In this document: positions 9,125 to 19,219 of the stretch, in pieces | Layout of the letters: the number at the start of each line of letters is the position of its first letter | Numbering within the stretch: the first letter of the stretch is position 1 | Origin: Chitinophaga costaii | GTDB lineage: Bacteria; Bacteroidota; Bacteroidia; Chitinophagales; Chitinophagaceae | NCBI RefSeq assembly: GCF_900094705.1 | Contig: NZ_FMAR01000004.1 | Coordinates: 62,001-126,000 of the forward strand | Length of the DNA stretch: 64,000 nucleotides | Direction of reading: 5' to 3' | Notes under the pieces: model-generated | Database searches by the model: none | Seen by the model: the letters and a program-made list of their open reading frames with translations, nothing else | What the model was told of the DNA's origin: nothing | Position numbers and translations under genes: made by a program

Positions 9125-11149
9125 ATGTTGCGTTGTTTTGTTTTTACCACTCTGCTGTTTATGGGCTTTTTTATGCCCCTCCACGCCCAGGAAAAAAATC
9201 CTTATCAATTTGGTAAGGTATCTCCCGAAGATTTTAAACCCATCCGCTACGCGGTGGATACAGGTGCCAGCGCGGTGTACCTGGCAGATGTAGGCAAGGC
9301 TTATTATAACGACCGTAGCGGAGAGATGGAGATGGTTTTTAAGCGGTACACCCGTATTCATATTCTCCAGAAAAGCGGCTATGATGCCGCTAATTTCGAA
9401 ATACATCTTTACCAGGGCGGTGGCAATGGAAAAGCCGATGACCTGTCTGAACTGAAAGCCGTTTCCTATAACCTGGAAAACGGTCAGGTGGTGGCCACAA
9501 AACTAGACAGCAAATCAGTTTTTACCGAAAAAGAAGAAGATGGTCGCTGGGTCGTGAAGAAATTTTCCATGCCTGCCGTAAAGGAAGGAACGATCGTGGA
9601 AGTGAGTTATACCCGCTCTAATTTTGTAGATAGAACGCCCCCCAGTTGGGACTTCCAGGGTTATTACCCCCGCATATGGAGCGAGTATGCTTTAAGTATT
9701 CCGCAATGGTACAGCTTTGTATTTTTACGCCAGGGCTATTATGATATTCCTTACAAAGCTACCAGCAGGGTGGCCACTTTTGCCTTCAATTACCAGCCCT
9801 CCAATGCGCTGGGTGCTTTGTCAGAGCGGGGTACTGCCAGCGCTGGGGTAACCGATCACGTTTTTACGGGACACAACCTCCCAGGCCTGCGCGATGAAAG
9901 GTTTACCACTACCTTGCGCAACCACATTTCCCGCATTGAATTCCAGTTGGCCTCCGTGCATTATCCCAATAGCGACGAGAAAAAAATCCTGGCCACCTGG
10001 CCGCAAATGCAGGAAGAAATGTTTAAAGACGAAACCTTTGGGGAGCCATTGACTAAAGATAATTTCTTTCTAAACGAAACCATCAAAACAGTAACTGCTG
10101 GCGCGCATAGTGAACTGGAACGCGCCAAGGCCCTGTATACCTGGGTGCAGCGTAATTTTACCTGCACGGAGCGCGACGACCTTTTCATGAAAGGGAGCAG
10201 CTTACGCCAGGTATTTAATAGCCGCCGGGGTAATAGCACCGATATTAATCTTCTGCTCGTAGCCATGTACAAACAAGCTGGCCTGTTGTCCTGGCCCCTG
10301 ATCCTCAGCACCCGCCAGCATGGTAAAACCTATGAGCAATACCCCATTCATCGCCGCTTTAACTATACCCTTGCCTGGGTGCAGGTGGATGGTAATGAAT
10401 ATGCATTGGATGCTTCCATTTCCTTATTAGGCTTTGGTAAGTTGCCACTATACTGCTACAACGGCCATGCACGCCTGATGAGTCCCGAAGCCCCAGCGCG
10501 ATACTTTTACAGCGATTCCCTAATAGAAACCACCATTACTTCCGTGCGCGTGTCCCTGGATGCAAACGGCAATCTGCAAGGCGCTTTTAGCGAACAGGAA
10601 GGATATCATAACTCTTTTGATATCCGCCACGACCTTAAAGAAAATGGGCAGGAAGCATTTCTGAAAAAGCTGCAACACAACCTGAACCCCGATGCCCAGG
10701 TGAGCAACCTGGTGCTGGCAGACCTGGATAGCCTGGATAAATCAGTCACCGAAAATTTTGACTTCGAATTAAAGGGCTCAGAGGATGTAGCGCGTATTTA
10801 CCTTACACTTGTACTGGGCGCGGCCACCACCACCAATCCCTTTTCTGCCATGGAAAGGCGTTACCCGGTGGAAATGCCTTATGTACACAACGAAGTGTAC
10901 ACCCTTAATTGCCTGCTGCCAGATAATTATGTGGTGGATGAACTACCCCATGCTGCCACCATTAAATTGCCCGACGGGAGTGCGGTGTTTCGCTATGTTA
11001 TTCAGCAAGACGGCAATCTTGTTCAACTTCGCACCATGATCAATTTTACGAGGGCTAGTTTTATGCCGGAAGAATATGAAGCATTGCGTAACTTTTACGA
11101 TTATATTGTGAAGAAGGAAGCAGAGCAGATTGTGCTGAGGAAGAAATGA
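9125..11149 (+). CDS. Secreted DUF3857/transglutaminase-like protein, probably inactive (paralogue 1)
   Basis: A 674-residue protein starting at ATG 9125, directly followed by a signal peptide ending in PLHAQ; an in-frame TTG at 9062 would bury the signal. The order is a DUF3857 beta domain (~50-240), a transglutaminase-like core (~290-420) and a C-terminal domain of the DUF3858 type. The core aligns well with the third gene of this cluster, but the nucleophile Cys is Ser (codon 10235-10237, in RRGNSTDIN) and the His is Tyr (FNYTLAW), while the Asp (ALDAS) remains. It is therefore probably non-catalytic. It shares the C-terminal ending KKEAEQIVL with the next gene, so the two are recent duplicates. 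Confidence 0.88.
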   Translation: MLRCFVFTTLLFMGFFMPLHAQEKNPYQFGKVSPEDFKPIRYAVDTGASAVYLADVGKAYYNDRSGEMEMVFKRYTRIHILQKSGYDAANFEIHLYQGGGNGKADDLSELKAVSYNLENGQVVATKLDSKSVFTEKEEDGRWVVKKFSMPAVKEGTIVEVSYTRSNFVDRTPPSWDFQGYYPRIWSEYALSIPQWYSFVFLRQGYYDIPYKATSRVATFAFNYQPSNALGALSERGTASAGVTDHVFTGHNLPGLRDERFTTTLRNHISRIEFQLASVHYPNSDEKKILATWPQMQEEMFKDETFGEPLTKDNFFLNETIKTVTAGAHSELERAKALYTWVQRNFTCTERDDLFMKGSSLRQVFNSRRGNSTDINLLLVAMYKQAGLLSWPLILSTRQHGKTYEQYPIHRRFNYTLAWVQVDGNEYALDASISLLGFGKLPLYCYNGHARLMSPEAPARYFYSDSLIETTITSVRVSLDANGNLQGAFSEQEGYHNSFDIRHDLKENGQEAFLKKLQHNLNPDAQVSNLVLADLDSLDKSVTENFDFELKGSEDVARIYLTLVLGAATTTNPFSAMERRYPVEMPYVHNEVYTLNCLLPDNYVVDELPHAATIKLPDGSAVFRYVIQQDGNLVQLRTMINFTRASFMPEEYEALRNFYDYIVKKEAEQIVLRKK

Positions 11150-11332
11150 AAAAAACAGATAAAAACTATACGGGGCAAGCGGGAACTAAAAAATAAATAA
11201 CTATTTTAGCGTTGTTCACGAATGGAGATTGTAACATTTGAGCATCATCCCGGACCACAACGAATAGTTGTTAGATTACCCAACATTACCGAAAATATAA
11301 ATACCCTTTTACCTAAATACCCTTAAAACTGT

Positions 11333-13369
11333 ATGAAGCCACCTATTATTTGCTTGTTGGGCCTCTGTGCGGCCCTGTTTGTAACTCCAATCCATGCCCA
11401 GGATAAAAAGGAAAAAGAGAAATTGCCTTACCGTTTTGGGAAGGTAACTCCGGAAGATTTTAAGCCCAAAGTTTACGCCATCGATTCCGCGGCCGATGCA
11501 GTCATCCTGGCAGATGTGGGCAATACAGAATACAATGGCAACAGCGGTTTGCTGGAAGTTATGTTTAAGCGGTACACCCGCGTACATATATTACATAAAG
11601 CCGGCTATGATGCTGCCAATTTTTCCATATACCTCAACAAAGGATATTCTAACAGTACCGACGACAGGGTGTCCGACCTCAAAGCCGTGACGTACAACCT
11701 GGAAAATGGGCAAGTAACGGAAACAAAACTGGATAGCAAATCCGTTTTCATTAATAAACTAAGCGAGGATCTTTTTGAAGAGAAATTCACCCTGCCTAAT
11801 GTGAAAGAAGGTTCTATCATAGAGGTGACTTACTCCACGCACTCCTTTTCCGAATCCAATCTGCCCGGCTGGATCTTTCAAGGAGAATACCCCCGTATCT
11901 GGACAGAATATAACGTGAGCATACCTGAATGGTTCAACTTCGTGTTTCTGCGCCAAGGTTATTATTCCGTCAACGAAAGCCACAGCGACCGGCGTCAGAA
12001 TTTCAACTTCCGCTATGAGCCAGATGGGGCATCCGGACGCACAGAAACGGTGAACATGGAGGCAAAGGTAACCGACTGGCGTTTTATTAGCCATAACATG
12101 CCTGCCCTGCGCGTCGAACATTATACCACAACCCTGCGCAACCATGTGCAGTCAATCGAGTTTCAGCTAGGCTCTATCACCACGCCAGACGGGGTTACCA
12201 AAAACAGAATGGGTAGCTGGTCCAAGCTGCGAGAACGTTTGATGGAAAGCGAATATTTTGGTGCCACTATCGACAAAAACAATGGCTTCCTGGCCGATGT
12301 GGTGAACAGCGTGACTGCCGGCGCCAGCAACAACGAAGAAAAGGCCCGGCGCCTCTATACCTACGTTCAGAAAAATTTTACCTGTACAGATAACGAACGG
12401 TTAACCATGGACGCCACCTCCGTAAAAACGGTTTTCAATAACAAGAAGGGCAACAGTGCAGAGCTAAACCTCCTACTGGTGGCCATGCTGCGCCGCGCCG
12501 GCCTGGAGTCCTGGCCTATTATCCTCAGCACCCGCGATCACGGTATTACTTTAGCGTTGTATCCTATTTTGCGCCGTTTTAATTATACGATAACTTACCT
12601 GCAGGATGGCGACAATGAATATGTGATGGACGCTTCTAAACCTTTATTGGGCTTCAATCACCTGCCACTGGAATGCTACAACGGTCATGCCCGACTGCTT
12701 ACACCCGATGTACCACCTGTGTATTTCGTCGCCGATTCCATAAAGGAGCAATCCGTTACCAGCGTGATGGCTGTATTGGACAAAAGTGGCGATATCAGCG
12801 GCAGCTATCAGCAATTGCCCGGTTACTATTCCTCCTACAGCATCCGAGAAGCGGTAAAGACAAAAGGTAAAGAAGAATTTTTCAAAAACGCCGGCAAGGC
12901 TTTTGCCAGCGATGCTGCTATCAGCGAAACCAACATGGAGAACCTGGATAGCCTGGACATACCGCTTACGGAGAGTTTTGAGTTTAAACTACAGGGGGGC
13001 GATGAAGATCATATTTACCTGGCACCATTGTGGGGGGAGGTTCAAAAAGAAAATCCATTTGCCGCAGCAGAACGCCGCTACCCGGTGGAGATTCCCTACC
13101 TGATCAACGAGATCTATACCCTAAATTTGCAGCTGCCCGATAATTACGAAATTGAAGAGCTGCCCAAACCCGCTTTGGTAAAACTGAATGATGCCGATGG
13201 CATATTTCAATATTTGGTGCAGGGTAGTGGCAGCAGCCTACAGCTTCGCTGCGTAATCCGCCTGAACCGGGCCAACTTTAAACCAGAAGAGTACAATGAT
13301 CTGCGGGAATTTTATAATTATATTGTTAAAAAAGAAGCCGAACAGATCGTGCTGAAAAAGAAAGCCTGA
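11333..13369 (+). CDS. Secreted DUF3857/transglutaminase-like protein, probably inactive (paralogue 2)
   Basis: A 678-residue close paralogue of the preceding gene: signal peptide to PIHAQ, then DUF3857, transglutaminase-like and DUF3858-like parts. The nucleophile position is again Ser (codon 12455-12457, in KKGNSAELN) and the His is again Tyr (FNYTITY), with Asp kept (VMDAS). The same pair of changes in both copies implies selection for a non-enzymatic role such as binding. A possible promoter is TTG at 11212-11214, 17 bases, then TAACATTTG, which has one extra base relative to TAnnTTTG. The stop overlaps the next ATG (TGATG), so the two genes are coupled. Confidence 0.88.
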   Translation: MKPPIICLLGLCAALFVTPIHAQDKKEKEKLPYRFGKVTPEDFKPKVYAIDSAADAVILADVGNTEYNGNSGLLEVMFKRYTRVHILHKAGYDAANFSIYLNKGYSNSTDDRVSDLKAVTYNLENGQVTETKLDSKSVFINKLSEDLFEEKFTLPNVKEGSIIEVTYSTHSFSESNLPGWIFQGEYPRIWTEYNVSIPEWFNFVFLRQGYYSVNESHSDRRQNFNFRYEPDGASGRTETVNMEAKVTDWRFISHNMPALRVEHYTTTLRNHVQSIEFQLGSITTPDGVTKNRMGSWSKLRERLMESEYFGATIDKNNGFLADVVNSVTAGASNNEEKARRLYTYVQKNFTCTDNERLTMDATSVKTVFNNKKGNSAELNLLLVAMLRRAGLESWPIILSTRDHGITLALYPILRRFNYTITYLQDGDNEYVMDASKPLLGFNHLPLECYNGHARLLTPDVPPVYFVADSIKEQSVTSVMAVLDKSGDISGSYQQLPGYYSSYSIREAVKTKGKEEFFKNAGKAFASDAAISETNMENLDSLDIPLTESFEFKLQGGDEDHIYLAPLWGEVQKENPFAAAERRYPVEIPYLINEIYTLNLQLPDNYEIEELPKPALVKLNDADGIFQYLVQGSGSSLQLRCVIRLNRANFKPEEYNDLREFYNYIVKKEAEQIVLKKKA

Positions 13370-15285
13370 TGAAAGTAACAACATGCTGGACGCTCTTATT
13401 CCTGGCAGGCTTTGGTGTTGTACACGCCCAGGACAAAGCGCCGCTTTACACGGTGGCCGGCATTCCCGACAGCCTTAAAAAAAATGCACACGCAGTTATA
13501 AGGGAAGAAAGCCTTGTATTTCGCATGGAGGATGCAGACCGCACCCGGGAGATCAATCACTATGTGGTAACGGTGCTAGATCCCCAGGGCGACCACTACG
13601 GCCATATAGCAAATTGGTACCAGCCAGGCATGCGCGAGATCCGCAGCATTAAAGGAGTGTTATATGATCCGTCGGGTCAGCAAATACGCAAACTCAAATC
13701 ATCCGATATCCGCGACGGCAGCGATGTTGATGATGGCACCATGATGACCGACGCCCGCTATAAAAGCTACAACTTCGATTACAATAGTTACCCTTACACG
13801 GTAGAGTATGAGGTAGAGGTGAAAAATTACAACAGCTTCCAGTTTCCCCGCTGGCGCCCGCAGGACTATGACTGGGTGGCTGTACAGCATAGCACATTCA
13901 CTGTACAGTTGCCAGACAACTACCCGCTACGTTATCGAACGGAACATATCGGTAAGCCAAAAGAAAGCACACCGGAAAAGGGTATGCATCAGTACGACTG
14001 GGAAGTGAGTAATGTAGCTGCCGTACACCACGAAATACTGGCCGAAGCCTGGAGCCGCCGCAGTCCTAACGTGATCACCGGTCCAGGTGATTTTGTTATG
14101 CAGCAGTATAAGGGCAACATGAATAGCTGGGATAATATGGGTAAGTTCTTTTACACACTGAATGCCGGCCGCGACGTACTGCCAGAACCCGTCCTGGCCA
14201 AAGTTCACCAGCTCACCGATACACTGAAAGACAACAATGCCAAGATCAGCGCTTTATATAATTACTTACAGCAAAATACCCGCTATGTGAGTGTACAGCT
14301 GGGCATTGGCGGCCTGCAAACCTTCGACGCAGGCTACGTGAGCAAAAAGGGTTATGGCGATTGTAAGGCCCTTTCTAACTACATGTATAGCCTCCTGAAA
14401 GCCGCTGGTATACCTTCCTGCCAGGTGTTGATTCACGGGGGCAATTATGAAACAGATTTCATCCCCGATTTTACCAGCGACCAGTTTAATCACGTGATAC
14501 TTATGGTGCCGCAAGGAAAAGATACCACCTGGCTGGAATGTACCAGTCAAACGCTATTTCCTGGTTACCTGGGCGCCTTTACTTCTAACCGTTACTGCCT
14601 GGCGGTGAACGAAAAAGGAGGCACCCTGGTGCACACACCCATTTATAACATGGACAGCAATAAGGAACTACGTCGCCTTACCGTGAAGGTAGACGAAACC
14701 GGCAATGCCGTTATGGATTGTTTTACCCGCAGTACCGGCGAGGAGCAAGACAACTTGCATGGCCGCAATCACAACGTTTCGCAGGAGCGCATTTTGAAAA
14801 TTCTTAAAGAGCAATACAGCCTGCCCAGTTACGATATAAACAGTTATACCTGGACTGAATGGCCCGGAAAAATTCCGGCCATTGACGAGCATATGCAGCT
14901 TACGGTAAATAACTATGCACAGATCACCGGTAAGCGCCTCTTTTTACAACCGAATGTGCTGAACCGTTCCGGCTTCAGGCTCTCTAAAGATTCTGTCCGT
15001 ACGGGCAACCTGCAATTGTTTAATGCTATTCATGATTCCGATACAACGGTATTCTCCCTGCCGCTCGGTTACACACCGGAGTCTTTCCCCAAAAACACGG
15101 ACCTGCACAGCGTTTTCGGGGATTATCACGCAGAGCTACAAGTGAAAGATAATACCCTTACCTATATCCGCGATTATAAACAACGCAATGGCATTTTCCC
15201 CGCCAGTACCTACCTTTCTGCGGTAGAATTTTTCGATGGCATTTATAAAGCAGACCATGCAAAGGTGGTGTTTGTGAAACAGTAG
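13369..15285 (+). CDS. Secreted DUF3857/transglutaminase-like protein with intact triad
   Basis: A 638-residue member with a signal peptide ending VVHAQ, a DUF3857 domain (~45-220) and a transglutaminase-like core with the nucleophile in GYGDCKALS (Cys332), the His in FNHVIL and an acidic residue in WLECTSQ. It is only distantly related to the two genes before it, and it alone keeps the Cys and His expected for catalysis. The substrate is unknown; these proteins are periplasmic or surface-exposed in Bacteroidota. Its ATG overlaps the previous stop, so it is made with paralogue 2, and the two may form a complex (inference). Confidence 0.88.
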   Translation: MKVTTCWTLLFLAGFGVVHAQDKAPLYTVAGIPDSLKKNAHAVIREESLVFRMEDADRTREINHYVVTVLDPQGDHYGHIANWYQPGMREIRSIKGVLYDPSGQQIRKLKSSDIRDGSDVDDGTMMTDARYKSYNFDYNSYPYTVEYEVEVKNYNSFQFPRWRPQDYDWVAVQHSTFTVQLPDNYPLRYRTEHIGKPKESTPEKGMHQYDWEVSNVAAVHHEILAEAWSRRSPNVITGPGDFVMQQYKGNMNSWDNMGKFFYTLNAGRDVLPEPVLAKVHQLTDTLKDNNAKISALYNYLQQNTRYVSVQLGIGGLQTFDAGYVSKKGYGDCKALSNYMYSLLKAAGIPSCQVLIHGGNYETDFIPDFTSDQFNHVILMVPQGKDTTWLECTSQTLFPGYLGAFTSNRYCLAVNEKGGTLVHTPIYNMDSNKELRRLTVKVDETGNAVMDCFTRSTGEEQDNLHGRNHNVSQERILKILKEQYSLPSYDINSYTWTEWPGKIPAIDEHMQLTVNNYAQITGKRLFLQPNVLNRSGFRLSKDSVRTGNLQLFNAIHDSDTTVFSLPLGYTPESFPKNTDLHSVFGDYHAELQVKDNTLTYIRDYKQRNGIFPASTYLSAVEFFDGIYKADHAKVVFVKQ

Positions 15286-15340
15286 GCCCGCATGGCTATT
15301 ACCTTTGATCGATAAATTTATACGCCCTATAAAAATATAT

Positions 15341-15376
15341 ACCAACCTGCATATGGACAGGTTGGTTTTTGTTTTT
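15341..15376 (+). terminator. Rho-independent terminator of the DUF3857 cluster
   Basis: A 9-bp stem (ACCAACCTG / CAGGTTGGT) with an 8-base loop, followed by TTTTTGTTTTTT. Confidence 0.85.
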
Positions 15377-15923
15377 TATAGACCTGGCTGGCAGGCTATC
15401 GATTAATGTTTAATGGTATCCGTTTTTGGGAGGTGGTTATCGTGGTGGTAAACTTGTTTTGTGCGCCGTCATGCCTACCGGAAAGGAAAAACCAGGATGC
15501 TGCCACGATGATCAAGCGTACCGCGAACAGCGCAATGGGGAAAATGCGTCCGCGGCGGCTACGATTGTGAGGGGCCGTGCTGTAATAAGGCAGAAGATTA
15601 TTGTACACCGGTATAGGCAGTCACCTGTGCGTCCAGGTAGGGTATTCTTTCTTCAAAAAGATGATGCCCCCAGTTTGTTATTTCGCGGTAGCTGTATTTT
15701 AGTGCCAAAAGCATGCCCAGCCTTGTCCACAGCGCAGTCCATATGACCTCAAATGGCAGTATTTTTTGCTACTAACTGGCAAAAAATCAGTTTTTTATAA
15801 TTTAAAATGACAGAATAACCGATTCTTCCAACTGGTGTATAATTTGTTGCTTAAAGGGAAAGCAATACGGGGAATTGGATCCCGTAAATCCCAATGCTTT
15901 TTTTACAAAAGGAAATTAAACGT
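15377..15923. other. Intergenic region before clpB
   Basis: The left part holds the doubtful small minus-strand ORFs described separately. The right part (15750-15923) is AT-rich and must hold the clpB promoter. TATAATTTG at 15838-15846 is one base longer than the TAnnTTTG box. No known heat-shock operator could be identified with certainty. Confidence 0.4.
15396..15608 (-). CDS. Doubtful small membrane protein, possibly a gene remnant
   Basis: A 70-residue frame from GTG 15608 with an Arg-rich stretch followed by one hydrophobic segment (IFPIALFAVRLIIVAASWFF). Directly upstream, a second frame (15598-15714, 38 residues from ATG) ends with its TAA overlapping this start region in another phase. 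It too reads like protein (REITNWGHHLFEERIPYL). The two could be pieces of one frameshifted gene, or chance frames. No family was recognised. Confidence 0.25.
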   Translation of the reverse strand: MYNNLLPYYSTAPHNRSRRGRIFPIALFAVRLIIVAASWFFLSGRHDGAQNKFTTTITTSQKRIPLNINR

Positions 15924-18557
15924 ATGAACCTGAATAACTTCACCATTAAATCACAGGAAACCCTTCAACGGGCGCAGCAAATTGCATTTAACCTGCAACA
16001 TCAATCCCTGGAAACGGGACACTTGCTGAAAGCGCTGTTAGATGATGACGACAATGCCATTGACTACCTGCTGAAGAAAAATGATGTGAATATCGTGTTG
16101 CTACAAAGCAAACTGGAAGAAGCCCTGCGCAAATATGCTAAAGCCAGCAATGGCGAGGCAGGCCAAATGCTGAGCCTCGAAGCCAACAATGCTATGCTGC
16201 GGGCGAGTGCCGCCATTACCGAATTTAAAGACGAATTCGTGAGTGTGGAACACCTGCTGCTGGGTATACTTACTGGCAGCGACGATGCCGCCAAAGCCTT
16301 AAAGGATGCGGGCCTTACCGAAAAGGGACTGAAGGCTGCCATTCGTGAATTGCGGAAAGGGCAAACCGTGAATTCGCAAACCTCCGATGCACAATTTAAC
16401 AGCTTACAGAAATACGCCAAGAACCTCAACGAACTGGCCCGCGCCGGTAAGTTAGACCCGGTGATTGGCCGCGACGAAGAAATTCGCCGGACCCTGCATA
16501 TCCTGAGCCGCCGCTCTAAAAATAACCCTATCCTCGTAGGGGAGCCAGGTGTTGGTAAAACTGCCATCGCCGAAGGATTGGCCCACCGCATCATCAGCGG
16601 CGATGTGCCGGACAACCTGAAATCCCGTATCATCTTTGCCCTCGATATGGGCTCGCTTATGGCGGGCGCCAAATACCGCGGCGAATTTGAAGAACGTTTA
16701 AAAGCTGTGGTGAAAGAAGTGGCGGAAAGTGATGGTAATATCATCCTCTTTATCGACGAAATCCATACGCTGGTAGGCGCAGGTGCCATGGAAGGCGCTA
16801 TGGATGCAGCCAATATATTGAAGCCCGCCCTGGCCCGCGGGGAGCTGCGTGCTATTGGTGCCACTACGCTGAACGAATACCAAAAATATTTTGAAAAGGA
16901 TAAAGCACTGGAACGCCGCTTTCAAAGAGTGCTGGTAGATGAGCCTTCCGTGGAAGACGCCATCTCCATTCTGCGTGGATTAAAAGAACGGTATGAAAGC
17001 CATCACCACGTGCTGATAAAAGATGAAGCCATCATTGCCGCTGTGGAAATGTCGCACCGCTATATCACAGATCGTTTTCTGCCAGATAAGGCCATTGACC
17101 TGATCGATGAAAGCGCCGCCAAATTGCGACTGGAAATGAATTCCATGCCGGAAGAATTGGACGAACTGGAACGCCGCATCCGGCAGTTGGAAATAGAACG
17201 CGAAGCGATTAAACGTGAAAATGACGATCAAAAGCTTAGCGACCTGAATTCAGAAATAGCCCGACTAAGTGAAGACCGTAATACCTTCAAAGCAAAATGG
17301 CAGCAGGAAAAAGAAATTGTAGACAAAGTACAAAGCGCTAAAGCCGCCATCGAAAATCTGAAACAGGAAGCAGACCAGGCAGAACGAAATGGCGAATATG
17401 GCCGCGTAGCCGAAATCCGTTATGGTAAAGTAAAAGAACAGGAAGCGCTGGTACAGCAGTTTACGGCGGAACTAAATAGTATGAGCATTTCACACAAACG
17501 CCTGCTGAAAGAAGAAGTAGACGCCGAAGATATTGCAGAGAATGTGTCTAAAGCCACTGGCATACCGGTAGCCCGCATGTTGCAAAGCGAAAAAGATAAG
17601 TTGCTCAGCCTCGAAACCGAACTGCATAACCGTGTAGTAGGACAGGAAGAAGCTATTACCGCCGTAGCAGACGCCATCCGCCGCAGCCGCGCAGGTTTGC
17701 AAGACCCTAAGAAGCCCATTGGCTCCTTTATTTTCCTGGGTACTACCGGGGTGGGTAAAACGGAACTGGCCAAAGCCCTGGCAGCCTATCTGTTTGACGA
17801 CGACGCTATGATGACGCGTATCGATATGAGTGAATACCAGGAAAAACATAGCGTAAGCCGCCTGGTGGGTGCACCTCCGGGATATGTAGGCTACGATGAA
17901 GGTGGCCAACTGACCGAAGCGGTACGCCGCAAACCTTACTCCGTTGTATTGCTGGACGAAATCGAAAAAGCACATCCGGATGTCTTTAACATTTTATTGC
18001 AGGTGCTGGATGATGGCAGGCTTACAGATAACAAAGGCCGGGTGGTAAATTTTAAAAATACCATTATCATCATGACCAGTAATCTGGGTAGTCACATTAT
18101 ACAGGAAAGGTTTGAAAAAGTGACAGATCACGACGTAGAAGATATTGTAGAAAAGACGAAGGAAGAAGTAATGAATTTACTAAAGGTAACCATTCGTCCG
18201 GAGTTCTTAAACCGTGTAGATGAAGTGATTATGTTCCAGCCATTGATGCGTTCCGAAGTGAAGGGAATTATTAACATACAATTACAACAACTCAAAGAGC
18301 TGGTAGCGAAGAATGGCATAGTATTGGAGTTTTCAAACTATACACTTGATTACCTCGCAGAGCAAGGATTTGACCCGCAATTCGGTGCCCGTCCGCTAAA
18401 GCGTTTAATTCAGAAAGAGATCATTAACCTGCTCAGTAAAAAAATACTGGCCGGCGATGTGGATAAGAGTAAACCGGTACTGATTGATGTTTTTGATGGA
18501 GTTGTAGTAGTAAGAAACGCTTCAGCCAATAATACCGTTACTGCGAGCGTTCATTAA
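15924..18557 (+). CDS. clpB: ATP-dependent disaggregase ClpB
   Basis: A Hsp100 chaperone that with DnaK pulls proteins out of aggregates. It has 877 residues from ATG 15924 ([12 protein letters not shown]); an in-frame start at 15894 would add ten unusual residues. Present in order are an N-terminal Clp repeat domain (~1-145), a first AAA+ domain with Walker A GEPGVGKT and Walker B LFIDEIH, a long coiled-coil middle domain (~395-520) typical of ClpB rather than ClpC, and a second AAA+ domain with [17 protein letters not shown] and the arginine-rich GARPLKR end. It is monocistronic, with a strong terminator behind it. Heat-shock control is likely from the family. Confidence 0.97.
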   Translation: MNLNNFTIKSQETLQRAQQIAFNLQHQSLETGHLLKALLDDDDNAIDYLLKKNDVNIVLLQSKLEEALRKYAKASNGEAGQMLSLEANNAMLRASAAITEFKDEFVSVEHLLLGILTGSDDAAKALKDAGLTEKGLKAAIRELRKGQTVNSQTSDAQFNSLQKYAKNLNELARAGKLDPVIGRDEEIRRTLHILSRRSKNNPILVGEPGVGKTAIAEGLAHRIISGDVPDNLKSRIIFALDMGSLMAGAKYRGEFEERLKAVVKEVAESDGNIILFIDEIHTLVGAGAMEGAMDAANILKPALARGELRAIGATTLNEYQKYFEKDKALERRFQRVLVDEPSVEDAISILRGLKERYESHHHVLIKDEAIIAAVEMSHRYITDRFLPDKAIDLIDESAAKLRLEMNSMPEELDELERRIRQLEIEREAIKRENDDQKLSDLNSEIARLSEDRNTFKAKWQQEKEIVDKVQSAKAAIENLKQEADQAERNGEYGRVAEIRYGKVKEQEALVQQFTAELNSMSISHKRLLKEEVDAEDIAENVSKATGIPVARMLQSEKDKLLSLETELHNRVVGQEEAITAVADAIRRSRAGLQDPKKPIGSFIFLGTTGVGKTELAKALAAYLFDDDAMMTRIDMSEYQEKHSVSRLVGAPPGYVGYDEGGQLTEAVRRKPYSVVLLDEIEKAHPDVFNILLQVLDDGRLTDNKGRVVNFKNTIIIMTSNLGSHIIQERFEKVTDHDVEDIVEKTKEEVMNLLKVTIRPEFLNRVDEVIMFQPLMRSEVKGIINIQLQQLKELVAKNGIVLEFSNYTLDYLAEQGFDPQFGARPLKRLIQKEIINLLSKKILAGDVDKSKPVLIDVFDGVVVVRNASANNTVTASVH

Positions 18558-18605
18558 AAGAACAATTCAATTTTCTATAAATACGACGATATACAGTTAC
18601 ATGAT

Positions 18606-18635
18606 ACCCGGCGATTCTTCGCCGGGTTATTTTTT
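18606..18635 (+). terminator. Rho-independent terminator of clpB
   Basis: A 9-bp GC-rich stem (ACCCGGCGA / TCGCCGGGT) with loop TTCT, then TATTTTTT. Confidence 0.88.
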
Positions 18636-18648
18636 GCCCATTAACCGT

Positions 18649-18656
18649 TACATTTG
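18649..18656 (+). promoter_or_regulatory. -7 promoter box of the deaminase gene, leaderless type
   Basis: TACATTTG, an exact TAnnTTTG match, is followed by AGCTT and the ATG at 18662. It lies only 13 bases after the clpB terminator, so the whole promoter overlaps that hairpin. Confidence 0.55.
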
Positions 18657-18661
18657 AGCTT

Positions 18662-19141
18662 ATGACAGGAGATAGAGAAAAACACTTTATGGACATCGCA
18701 ATAGCCCTTTCTGCCGAAGGAATGGAAAGCGGTGATGGCGGCCCTTTTGGTGCAATTGTAGTGCAGGGCGATGCCATCGTGGGCAGGGGTTGGAACCAGG
18801 TGCTGCGTACCAACGATCCTACCGCTCACGCCGAGGTTATGGCCATTCGCGACGCTTGCAAAAACCTGCAAACCTTTCAGCTTCATCAATGCGAGATCTA
18901 TACTTCTTGCGAACCCTGTCCCATGTGCCTGGGTGCCATTTACTGGGCCCGCCCGCAACGGGTGTATTTCGCCAATACCAAGGCCGATGCCGCCGCTATT
19001 CAATTTGATGATTCTTTTATTTACGAAGAATTTAACCGCCCACATGCGGAGCGCAAAATACCATTGATTGCAATGCCCTCTGCGGGCGCTTTAAGGGTGT
19101 TTCAAAACTGGAAGGATAAAGGCGACCGGCAATTGTATTAA
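18662..19141 (+). CDS. guaD: Guanine deaminase (CDA-fold family)
   Basis: A 159-residue zinc deaminase. The zinc site is His and Glu in THAEVMAIRDA plus the two Cys in SCEPCPMC. The surrounding sequence (GGPFGAIVV, NDPTAHAEV, LGAIYWARP) and the C-terminus ending in DRQLY fit the Bacillus-type guanine deaminase, which turns guanine into xanthine, better than tRNA adenosine deaminase TadA. TadA is the main alternative, as both share the fold. It is transcribed alone between two terminators and probably serves purine salvage. Confidence 0.82.
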   Translation: MTGDREKHFMDIAIALSAEGMESGDGGPFGAIVVQGDAIVGRGWNQVLRTNDPTAHAEVMAIRDACKNLQTFQLHQCEIYTSCEPCPMCLGAIYWARPQRVYFANTKADAAAIQFDDSFIYEEFNRPHAERKIPLIAMPSAGALRVFQNWKDKGDRQLY

Positions 19142-19168
19142 TGCCATAAAAGCGGCTCCTGGACGCAT

Positions 19169-19199
19169 AAAAAAGGTGATCAGTAGTGGCCACCTTTTT
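19169..19199. terminator. Bidirectional terminator between convergent genes
   Basis: AAAAAGGTG pairs with CACCTTTTT around a 12-base loop. Poly-A before and poly-T after let it serve both guaD and the minus-strand anti-sigma gene. Confidence 0.8.
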
Positions 19200-19219
19200 C
19201 TTTATTATCCGGCATTGCT

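Noticed and set aside
15426..15746. A 106-codon plus-strand frame before clpB
   Set aside because: Composition is not protein-like (many Gly, Arg and Cys in odd places), there is no recognisable domain, and it overlaps the more plausible minus-strand frames.
15754..15770. TGGCAGTATTTTTTGCT upstream of clpB resembles a sigma-54 -24/-12 promoter
   Set aside because: The GG to GC spacing is one base too long for the strict sigma-54 geometry, and clpB is not a known sigma-54 target.
18662..19141. Assignment of this gene as tRNA adenosine deaminase TadA
   Set aside because: The zinc motifs are shared, but the N-terminal GGPFGAIVV, NDPTAHAEV and the C-terminal DRQLY region fit guanine deaminase better.
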